From contig UQJC01000073.1 in NCBI GenBank assembly GCA_900541335.1, positions 1-7,255 on the forward strand: a stretch of DNA of 7,255 nucleotides, read 5' to 3'. How positions within the stretch are numbered: the stretch's first letter is position 1; every line of letters starts with the position of its first letter. The notes beneath the pieces are model-generated. The model saw nothing but the letters and a program-made list of their open reading frames with translations. It ran no database searches and was not told the origin of the DNA. This stretch comes from an uncultured Prevotella sp. Lineage in GTDB: Bacteria > Bacteroidota > Bacteroidia > Bacteroidales > Bacteroidaceae. Shown here piece after piece: positions 1 through 5,495 of this stretch. The translations under genes and the position numbers were made by a program.

Positions 1-2
1 TA

Positions 3-440
3 GCAAAGGGTCGTAAGTTTGAGTTCCCTGTATATTGGGGTGTAGACTTGGCGAGCGAACACGAGCGTTTCCTCGTAGAGGAACACTTCAAGAAGCCGGT
101 GATCTTGACGGACTATCCGAAGGAGATTAAGGCATTCTATATGAAGTTGAACGAGGACGGCAAGACGGTTCGTGCGATGGACGTACTCTTCCCGCAGATT
201 GGTGAAATCATCGGTGGTTCTGAGCGTGAAGAAAGCTATGAGAAGTTGATGGCACGTATCGAGGAACTGAATATCCCGATGAAGGATATGTGGTGGTACC
301 TGGATACCCGTAAGTTTGGTACTTGTCCTCATTCTGGCTTTGGTTTAGGTTTCGAACGCTTGATTCTCTTCGTAACGGGTATGCAGAATATCCGTGACGT
401 GATTCCGTTCCCCCGTACACCGAAGTCTGCTGAGTTCTAA
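3..440 (+). CDS. asnS: Asparaginyl-tRNA synthetase, C-terminal part (5' end outside the window)
   Basis: This is the last 145 codons of a class II aminoacyl-tRNA synthetase that charges tRNA-Asn with asparagine in the cytoplasm using ATP. The frame is open from base 3, with no start in the window; the TTG at 48 is an internal Leu codon, not a start. Visible marks are VYWGVDLASEHERFL near the window edge, the ...PQIGEIIGGSERE segment, the class II motif 3 (GFGLGFERL, about bases 336-362) that contacts ATP, and the ending IRDVIPFPRTPKSAEF, typical of asparaginyl rather than aspartyl enzymes. The family is usually about 460-470 residues, so roughly two thirds lies upstream. A strong hairpin terminator follows about 85 bases after the stop, so asnS appears to end its transcript here. 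AspS is the main alternative, but the C-terminus argues against it. Confidence 0.95.
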   Translation, partial: AKGRKFEFPVYWGVDLASEHERFLVEEHFKKPVILTDYPKEIKAFYMKLNEDGKTVRAMDVLFPQIGEIIGGSEREESYEKLMARIEELNIPMKDMWWYLDTRKFGTCPHSGFGLGFERLILFVTGMQNIRDVIPFPRTPKSAEF

Positions 441-526
441 GCAGCGGGATGTTTGTTATCGCCTCCATTCTACGGATAGGAAGGTAGGAGCGGGACGTAT
501 AAGTTTCATCCACTTATAAATCAATG

Positions 527-569
527 AAGGGCATTGGGAGTTTTTCGACTTCCAATGCCCTTTATGTTT
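527..569 (+). terminator. Rho-independent terminator of asnS
   Basis: The arms 527-540 and 549-562 form a 14-bp stem with a single G-U pair around an 8-base loop (541-548). A T-rich tail (TTTATGTTTC) follows. The position about 85 bases after the asnS stop codon, on the same strand, makes it the likely end of the asnS transcript. A weaker A/T-rich 7-bp hairpin (498-504 with 512-518) lies just before it. Confidence 0.85.
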
Positions 570-608
570 CCCGTTGTCTGATATGGTGATGAATGAGCGG
601 ATACAGGG

Positions 609-794
609 TAAGTAGGTGCTGAAAATTGTTTTATATCATTCAGTCTAATTATTTGCATCTACGATCACGTTCCAGCACCGCATTTTCTGCTTCTGTGTTT
701 TAGTCACCTAGCCCGCTATGTTCCTTCGCACAGAAGCAGGAACTACGGCACCACAACGCAATTTTATGTGTAACTAATTTTCAACCCCTACTTA
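609..794. repeat. MITE-like palindromic element with imperfect 18-bp terminal inverted repeats
   Basis: The ends are inverted repeats. Bases 610-627 (AAGTAGGTGCTGAAAATT) match the reverse complement of 776-793 at 16 of 18 positions, and the pairing extends to the outer T609/A794. Inside sits a second inverted repeat, 684-697 with 729-742, of 14 bp containing one G-U pair. The element can be read as TA + AGTAGG...CCTACT + TA, which would fit the TA target duplication of IS630/Tc1-mariner-type elements, although a TA inside a palindrome cannot be told from the repeat itself. No ORF of useful length is present, so any mobility would depend on a transposase elsewhere. It lies between two terminators in an otherwise gene-free gap. 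A structured RNA or a decayed repeat are alternatives. The inverted repeats are seen directly; the mobile-element reading is inference. Confidence 0.45.
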
Positions 795-816
795 TCTTTC
801 CTTCTTCATTGAAGCT

Positions 817-859
817 AAAAAAGCCCATTGGTTTCAATGACGAAAACCAATGGGCTTTT
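817..859 (-). terminator. Rho-independent terminator of htpG
   Basis: Bases 819-834 and 844-859 form a perfect 16-bp inverted repeat around a 9-base loop. On the minus strand the stem is followed by a run of six T (complement of the six A at 817-822). This lies 22 bases past the htpG stop codon. The plus strand also has a short T run (856-859), so the hairpin could work in both directions. Confidence 0.9.
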
Positions 860-880
860 GATAGAACGTAGGGTAGGGAC

Positions 881-2935
881 TTACTTAATCAAGTCTACCG
901 AACGGGTGATGAACTTGCTGAGGGCTTCGCCACGGAGCAGACCATTCTGAAGCAAAGCAAGGTCGATGAGCTGAGGAATGATGGGGTTGTTTTGGCTGTA
1001 GGTGTTCCATACATTGCGACGTGCATTCTCCTGAGCCGTGATGTCCTCGTTGCACTTGTTGAGCTCTTCCTTTTCAGCCTCCGTAATCTCATCAGCCTTC
1101 TTTTCGCGCTGTTCCTTTTCGAGTACGCTCTGGCGTGCGTGAAGTTCCTTCAACTGTGTTTCAATGGGACGGAGCTGCTCGCCAAGGTTCTCATTCATGT
1201 GGCTTACCACCTCCTTGACCAGTCGGTGATCCGCATTGAGAACGAGGTTGTACATATCCGGCATTTCACCATAGAATGACATGCCTTGCTGGAAGCGACT
1301 CATGTCCTTCATACGACGCATGTATTCACTCTGCGTAATGACAACTGGTGCGGCCTCTTCGCCCATGGCGGCAGTTTCTACATGGAACTCAGCCTTGTCA
1401 ATCTTCGGAAGTCTGGCCGTAAACACACCGCTCAAGCTCTGGCTTTCGGTTTCGGTCAATTCTACATGCTTTTGGTCTTCCTTCTGAATCAAACGATCCA
1501 CTACATCGCCGTCTACACGGCTGAAGCGGCACTTCTCCAACTTCTGTTCGAGCAATCCGACCATTGCGGTGTCGAGCTGGCCGTCGAAAAGCAGGACGCT
1601 GTAGCCCTTAGCTTGTGCAGCTTGGATGTAAGTGTACTGTTCGTCGCGGTCGGTCGCATAGAGATAAATCAAGTTACCGTCCTTGTCCGTCTGGTTGTCC
1701 TTAATCAGGTCGCGGTATTCCTCGTAAGTGAAATACTTGCCTTCTACATCTTTGAGGAGAGCGAAGCCCTTTGCCTTGTCGTAGAAGTCTTCCTGTGAGA
1801 GCATACCGTAGTGGATGAAGAGCTTCAGGTCGTCCCATTTGCCTTCATAATCCTTGCGGTCGTTCTTGAAGATAGACTGCAGGCGGTCTGCTACCTTCTT
1901 AGTGATGTAAGAAGAAATCTTCTTTACATTGGCATCGCTCTGCAAGTAGCTACGGCTTACGTTAAGCGGAATATCGGGAGAGTCGATGACACCGTGAAGG
2001 AGCGTAAGGAAGTCGGGCACAATGTTTTCAACCTGATCGGTCACAAACACTTGGTTGCAATAGAGCTGAATCTTGTTGCGTTGTACCTCAATGTTGTTCT
2101 TAATACGGGGGAAATAAAGTACACCCGTGAGGTTGAAGGGGTAGTCAACGTTGAGGTGAATCCAGAACAAAGGTTCGTCGGACATGGGGTAGAGCTGACG
2201 GTAGAACTTGCGGTAGTCCTCGTCTTTCAATGTAGAGGGAGTCTTCGTCCACAGCGGGTTGGTATCGTTGACAATGTTGTCTTCCTCTGTATCAACTTGC
2301 TTGCCATCCTTCCATTCTGTCTTTTTGCCGAAGGCGATTGCAACGGGGAGGAAGCGACAATACTTGTTGAGCAGTTCTTGAATCTTGCTGTTTTCGAGGA
2401 ATTCTACACAGTCTTCAGAAATGTGAAGTACGATGTCGGTACCGCGGTCGGCCTTGTCGCAATCATCAATTTCGAAAGCAGGCGAACCGTCGCAGGTCCA
2501 CTTCACGCCGTGTGCTTCTTCGCGGTGACTACGGGTAAGAATGTCTACGCGGTCGGCCACCATGAAGGAAGAGTAGAAGCCGAGACCGAAGTGGCCGATG
2601 ATGGCTGAAGCGTCGTCCTTGTATTTTTCGAGGAAGTCGTTGGCACCTGAGAAGGCAATCTGGTTGATGTACTTATCAATCTCTTCAGCGGTCATACCGA
2701 TACCACGGTCGCTAATGGTCAGCGTCTTGGCTTCCTTGTCGACAGATACGCGTACGGTCAAGTCGCCGAGTTCACCCTTGAAATCACCCTTCATGGCGAG
2801 TGTTTTGAGCTTCTGCGTAGCGTCTACGGCATTGCTGACAATCTCGCGGAGAAAGATTTCGTGGTCACTGTATAAGAACTTCTTAATAACCGGGAAGATG
2901 TTCTCGGTGGTAATTCCAATGTTTCCTTTTTGCAT
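881..2935 (-). CDS. htpG: Chaperone protein HtpG (Hsp90 family)
   Basis: This is a 684-residue cytoplasmic ATP-dependent chaperone of the Hsp90/GHKL family that acts as a dimer on partly folded clients and cooperates with the DnaK system. The N-terminal ATPase domain shows EIVSNAVDATQK (31-42, with N35 and D38), the DRGIGM nucleotide loop (76-81), GHFGLGF lid motif (114-120) and GTDIVLH (165-171). The middle domain has PLNVSRSYLQ (323-332), whose R328 matches the catalytic arginine of Hsp90 proteins. A highly charged, probably coiled-coil stretch (about 590-640) precedes the dimerisation tail, a feature I associate with Bacteroidetes HtpG; E. coli HtpG is shorter at 624 residues. The start MQKGNIGITTENIF is the expected N-terminus. 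The gene is divergent from grpE, has a sigma-54-type promoter 46 bases upstream, and ends in a strong terminator. No defect is visible. Confidence 0.99.
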   Translation of the reverse strand: MQKGNIGITTENIFPVIKKFLYSDHEIFLREIVSNAVDATQKLKTLAMKGDFKGELGDLTVRVSVDKEAKTLTISDRGIGMTAEEIDKYINQIAFSGANDFLEKYKDDASAIIGHFGLGFYSSFMVADRVDILTRSHREEAHGVKWTCDGSPAFEIDDCDKADRGTDIVLHISEDCVEFLENSKIQELLNKYCRFLPVAIAFGKKTEWKDGKQVDTEEDNIVNDTNPLWTKTPSTLKDEDYRKFYRQLYPMSDEPLFWIHLNVDYPFNLTGVLYFPRIKNNIEVQRNKIQLYCNQVFVTDQVENIVPDFLTLLHGVIDSPDIPLNVSRSYLQSDANVKKISSYITKKVADRLQSIFKNDRKDYEGKWDDLKLFIHYGMLSQEDFYDKAKGFALLKDVEGKYFTYEEYRDLIKDNQTDKDGNLIYLYATDRDEQYTYIQAAQAKGYSVLLFDGQLDTAMVGLLEQKLEKCRFSRVDGDVVDRLIQKEDQKHVELTETESQSLSGVFTARLPKIDKAEFHVETAAMGEEAAPVVITQSEYMRRMKDMSRFQQGMSFYGEMPDMYNLVLNADHRLVKEVVSHMNENLGEQLRPIETQLKELHARQSVLEKEQREKKADEITEAEKEELNKCNEDITAQENARRNVWNTYSQNNPIIPQLIDLALLQNGLLRGEALSKFITRSVDLIK

Positions 2936-2980
2936 GATAGTAGCTTTTTATGAGTTTTGTTTGAATGTTGCTTCCCATGA

Positions 2981-2997
2981 AGCAAGGTGCGTGCCAA
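2981..2997 (-). promoter_or_regulatory. Sigma-54 (-24/-12) promoter for htpG
   Basis: Read on the minus strand, the sequence is TTGGCACGCACCTTGCT. It agrees with the RpoN consensus YTGGCACG-N4-TTGCW at every defined position, with the GG and GC dinucleotides at the required spacing. Transcription would start near 2970, giving a leader of about 35 bases before the ATG at 2935. No Bacteroidetes sigma-A -7 box (TAnnTTTG) was seen between this site and the start codon. The motif is seen directly; its use is inferred. Confidence 0.75.
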
Positions 2998-3019
2998 TCG
3001 GGATGAGAAGGTAAAAGTG

Positions 3020-3095
3020 TGCCAACCTGGCAGGTTTCTTGTCAGAAGCGGAAATATTGGCAGTTACGTTGGCAGAGATATTGCCATTCTGGCAG
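3020..3095. promoter_or_regulatory. Cluster of TGGCA/TGCCA half-sites, candidate shared enhancer for the divergent sigma-54 promoters
   Basis: Six TGGCA or TGCCA pentamers lie between the two -24 boxes: TGCCA at 3020 and 3082, TGGCA at 3028, 3058, 3070 and 3090. They form two inverted repeats, TGCCA-N3-TGGCA (3020-3032) and TGGCA-N7-TGCCA (3070-3086), whose centres are 52 bases apart, about five helical turns. A further odd-centred palindrome, AACCTGGCAGGTT, covers 3024-3036. The cluster is about 50-125 bases upstream of the predicted htpG start site and 60-135 bases upstream of that of grpE, the usual range for bacterial enhancer-binding protein sites. Which protein would bind is unknown, and some copies may simply be promoter-like sequence. 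Confidence 0.45.
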
Positions 3096-3127
3096 TCTTT
3101 TCTCAAATATCACCCGAAATATCCTTG

Positions 3128-3143
3128 TGGCACGGAGTTTGCT
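3128..3143 (+). promoter_or_regulatory. Sigma-54 (-24/-12) promoter for grpE (and probably dnaJ)
   Basis: The sequence TGGCACGGAGTTTGCT matches TGGCACG-N4-TTGCW completely. Only the base before it (G instead of a pyrimidine) departs from the extended consensus. Transcription would start near 3154, leaving a short A-rich leader of about 17 bases before the grpE ATG at 3171. Its counterpart for htpG faces the other way about 130 bases upstream. The motif is seen directly; the function is inferred. Confidence 0.75.
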
Positions 3144-3170
3144 AATAGGTACGATAAAAACAATATCAAT

Positions 3171-3767
3171 ATGAATACGGAAAAGCAAAACGATTTGAAC
3201 GAAGAACAGTTGGCTGCTCAAGCTGAAGCTGCCGCACCACATAAGGAAGAAGTAGAAAACGCTGCAGAGGCTGCTACAGAAGCGGAAGCAAACGATACGG
3301 AAGAGAAGTCTGTAGAGGATTTGCTTGCTGAGGTACAGGCCGAAAATGCTCAATTGAAAGATAAGTATTTGCGTCAGGTGGCAGAGTTTGATAACTACCG
3401 CAAACGCACGCTTAAGGAGAAAACGGAATTGATTCTCAATGGTGGCGAAAAGGTGTTGAGCGCGTTACTTCCCGTCTTGGACGACTTAGACCGTGCGCTT
3501 GAAAACATCGAGAAGAGCGACGACGTGGCGACGCTGAAGGAAGGCGTGAGCTTGATTGTCGACAAACTGATGAAGACGCTCGGGGCTCAGGGATTGACGA
3601 AGATGGAAACTGTTGGCAAGACTTTTGATACTGATTTCCATGAAGCCATTGCCTTGATTCCCGCCCAAGAAGAGGCGCAGAAGAATCAGGTGATTGACTG
3701 TGTACAGCCGGGCTATATGCTCAATGAGAAGGTAATCCGTCACGCTAAGGTGGTAGTCGGTCAGTAA
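3171..3767 (+). CDS. grpE: GrpE, nucleotide exchange factor of DnaK
   Basis: This 198-residue cytoplasmic co-chaperone releases ADP from DnaK, resetting the Hsp70 cycle; it normally acts as a dimer. The first 50 residues are Ala/Glu-rich and low in complexity, followed by a long helix (about 47-95) containing EFDNYRKRT (72-80). After this come LLPVLDDLDRAL (99-110), FDTDFHEAI (152-160) and the signature ending GYMLNEKVIRHAKVVVG (181-197). Length is normal for the family. The frame stays open upstream to 3039, but the ATG at 3171 is preferred: the extra 44 codons would cover the sigma-54 promoter and do not resemble GrpE, whereas MNTEKQ... begins a typical acidic N-terminus. It is divergent from htpG and followed by dnaJ on the same strand after 234 bases. 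Confidence 0.97.
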   Translation: MNTEKQNDLNEEQLAAQAEAAAPHKEEVENAAEAATEAEANDTEEKSVEDLLAEVQAENAQLKDKYLRQVAEFDNYRKRTLKEKTELILNGGEKVLSALLPVLDDLDRALENIEKSDDVATLKEGVSLIVDKLMKTLGAQGLTKMETVGKTFDTDFHEAIALIPAQEEAQKNQVIDCVQPGYMLNEKVIRHAKVVVGQ

Positions 3768-4001
3768 GTAGCTGGTGCAGGCGCACCCTCAAGAAGGCTT
3801 TCTATAATCGGAAGTATCAGCGTGAATCGGCTTACAGGCTTATGCGTGTGGCAGGGACTGGAAGTGTACACTCTTTGACTCCGATGGAACAGAATCGGCC
3901 GTTCTCTATAAAATATAGGTGTATCGTTGGGGGATGGAACCGTTAGGCTGCAACGTGCTGGCTGGGGCATCTTCTTTGTACACACAAACTCATTTATTCC
4001 T
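3768..4001 (+). other. Long grpE-dnaJ spacer with small hairpins
   Basis: The two co-chaperone genes are separated by 234 bases. Just after the grpE stop lies a short hairpin (GGTGC 3774-3778, loop AGGC, GCACC 3783-3787) without a T tract, so it is not a convincing terminator. A 10-bp perfect palindrome, AGTGTACACT, is at 3863-3872, and TTTGT-N4-ACAAA lies at 3976-3989 just before dnaJ. A CCGAT/ATCGG hairpin occurs around 3881-3898. A 34-codon ORF (3842-3946) is present but has no recognisable features. No sigma-54 element or clear sigma-A box was found, so dnaJ is probably read through from grpE. Confidence 0.5.
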
Positions 4002-5168
4002 ATGGCAAGTAATAAAGACTACTACGAAATATTAGGTGTAGACCGTTCGGCTTCGGCAGACGAAATCAAGCGTGCCTACAAGAAGGTGGCAATTAAGTAC
4101 CACCCCGACCGCAATCCGGGTGACAAGGAGGCGGAAGAGAAATTTAAGTTGGCGGCTGAGGCCTACGACGTATTGCGCGACCCCGACAAGCGTGCTCGTT
4201 ATGACCAGTTTGGTGCGGAAGGTGTCAATGGTGCCGGTGGCTTCGGTGGCGGTGGCTTCGAAGGCATGGATCTCAACGATATCTTTAGCCGATTCAGCGA
4301 CATCTTTGGTGGCGGTGGCGGCTTCGGTGGCTTTGGTGGTTTCGGCGGTGGCAGTAGCCAGCCCCGTAAGTTCCAAGGTGCCGATATGCGCATGAAGGTG
4401 AAGCTCTCCTTGGAGGAAATCGCTACGGGTGTGACCAAGAAGTTTAAGGTCAAGAAGGACGTGACTTGTCCCGAATGTCACGGTAGCGGTTGTGAAAAGG
4501 GTCAACAGCCCGAAACCTGTTCTGCTTGTCACGGTCAAGGTTATGTGATGCGTACCAAGCGTACCATGTTTGGTATGATGCAATCACAGGAACCCTGTCC
4601 GACCTGTCACGGTGAAGGCGTTGTCATCAAGCACGCTTGTAAGCATTGCCACGGCGAAGGTATTGTCAACGGTGAGGAAATCGTTGAAGTAAACATTCCT
4701 GCAGGTGTTGCTGAAGGAATGATGCTGAATGTACAGGGCAAGGGTAATGCAGGCCGTCATAACGGTGTGCCCGGTGACATTCAGGTGGTTATCGAGGAAT
4801 TGCCCAATGAGGACTTTATCCGCGACGAAACGGACTTGATCTATAACCTGTTGCTCACGGTACCGCAGGCAACATTGGGTTGTTCGGTAGAGATTCCGAC
4901 CATCAACGGCCGTGCACGTGTGAAGATAGAGCCGGGTACGCAACCGGGTACTGCTCTGCGTTTGCGTGGCAAGGGACTTCCCGCACTCCGTGGATATGGT
5001 TATGGAAATGGTGACATTGTGGTGAACATCAGTGTCTACATTCCGGAGCACTTGGATAAGAAAGAGGAGGAACACATCGAAGCCCTCTCTGACAGCGAGC
5101 ATGTCAAAGCTTCGAAGGATGTCAAGTCTAAAATATTCCGTTCCTTCAGAAACTACTTTAATAAATAA
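4002..5168 (+). CDS. dnaJ: Chaperone protein DnaJ (Hsp40, type I)
   Basis: This 388-residue cytoplasmic co-chaperone delivers unfolded clients to DnaK and stimulates its ATPase. The J domain (about 5-70) carries the essential HPD motif at 34-36. A Gly/Phe-rich linker (about 71-117) follows. The zinc domain has all four CxxCxGxG repeats, starting at C156, C173, C199 and C213, every one in the form CxxCHGxG, so both zinc centres look intact. The C-terminal substrate-binding domains run to about 370. The open frame begins at 3927, but the ATG at 4002 is chosen because MASNKDYYEILGV is the expected N-terminus and the 25 upstream codons are unlike DnaJ. The partner dnaK is not in the window. A strong terminator follows the stop. 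Confidence 0.99.
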   Translation: MASNKDYYEILGVDRSASADEIKRAYKKVAIKYHPDRNPGDKEAEEKFKLAAEAYDVLRDPDKRARYDQFGAEGVNGAGGFGGGGFEGMDLNDIFSRFSDIFGGGGGFGGFGGFGGGSSQPRKFQGADMRMKVKLSLEEIATGVTKKFKVKKDVTCPECHGSGCEKGQQPETCSACHGQGYVMRTKRTMFGMMQSQEPCPTCHGEGVVIKHACKHCHGEGIVNGEEIVEVNIPAGVAEGMMLNVQGKGNAGRHNGVPGDIQVVIEELPNEDFIRDETDLIYNLLLTVPQATLGCSVEIPTINGRARVKIEPGTQPGTALRLRGKGLPALRGYGYGNGDIVVNISVYIPEHLDKKEEEHIEALSDSEHVKASKDVKSKIFRSFRNYFNK

Positions 5169-5495
5169 GTTCCTGGGCTGGTGAAGTTTGTTGGCCACAG
5201 CGAACCTACGTATAAACAGAAGGACTGCACTTGTCTGTTGTTTCATCGACGGCAAGTGTATTCCTTCCTTTTTTATGTCTACTACGTGAGTAGGGAAGTG
5301 CTGTTTTGAAGGTTTACCCGATACAGTCGAGGAAGCTGTTTTGAAAAGTATTCTTCCTCTTGGGATAACCGTTTCGGACTTCTATGTTCTTTAGCTGGCG
5401 GTCGTCTCAGTAAAACGAATGGGCTCGGTGCTTTTACCTGTGTCAGCTCTCTTTACGTTATTCGCATCCCAGTCATTTATCTATCTTATGAAGGT
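5169..5495. other. Gene-free spacer between dnaJ and folC
   Basis: After the dnaJ terminator about 220 bases remain before folC. They contain a small hairpin (CTACT 5279-5283 with AGTAG 5289-5293) and an 11-base direct repeat, GCTGTTTTGAA, at 5300-5310 and 5335-5345. No RNA gene, riboswitch or convincing sigma-A promoter was recognised; TACCTGTG near 5435 is one base off the Bacteroidetes -7 box but lacks a matching -33 element. The folC promoter must lie here if the dnaJ terminator is efficient. Confidence 0.6.
5219..5274 (+). terminator. Rho-independent terminator of dnaJ
   Basis: The arms 5219-5235 and 5251-5267 pair over 17 positions with one mismatch and two G-U pairs, around a loop of about 15 bases. 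A CTTTTTT run at 5268-5274 follows directly. It lies about 50 bases after the dnaJ stop codon and closes the grpE-dnaJ unit. Confidence 0.8.

Larger units (their letters stand above)
441..880. other. Gene-free gap between asnS and htpG
   Basis: This stretch of 440 bases separates the converging asnS and htpG genes. It contains the asnS terminator (527-569), the palindromic element (609-794) and the htpG terminator (817-859). Only very short ORFs are found, for example 12 codons at 450-488, and none looks like a gene. No tRNA or rRNA is visible. Confidence 0.8.

Noticed and set aside
525..590. 21-codon ORF beginning ATGAAGGGC
   Set aside because: It runs straight through the asnS terminator stem-loop and has no other support.
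1811..2608. 265-codon open frame on the plus strand opposite htpG
   Set aside because: It lies wholly inside htpG, is not recognisable, and arises from the codon bias of the gene on the other strand, as do the other plus-strand frames across 992-2608.
3120..3127. TATCCTTG as a sigma-A -7 box for grpE
   Set aside because: One mismatch to TAnnTTTG and no TTTG-type -33 box at the expected distance; it abuts the full sigma-54 match, which explains the region better.
3039..3170. Upstream extension of the grpE frame by 44 codons
   Set aside because: It would place the sigma-54 promoter inside the gene, does not resemble GrpE, and the ATG at 3171 gives a normal-length protein.
2936..3170. CIRCE (HrcA) operator in the htpG-grpE gap
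   Set aside because: No TTAGCACTC-N9-GAGTGCTAA or close variant was seen on reading the gap.
3761..3985. 74-codon minus-strand frame covering the grpE-dnaJ spacer
   Set aside because: No recognisable domain, Pro/Ser/Thr-rich, and no sign of a promoter or translation signal.
4032..4583. 183-codon Thr/Ala-rich frame opposite dnaJ
   Set aside because: It is the complement of the Gly-rich and Cys-rich coding parts of dnaJ; its low-complexity composition has no independent support.
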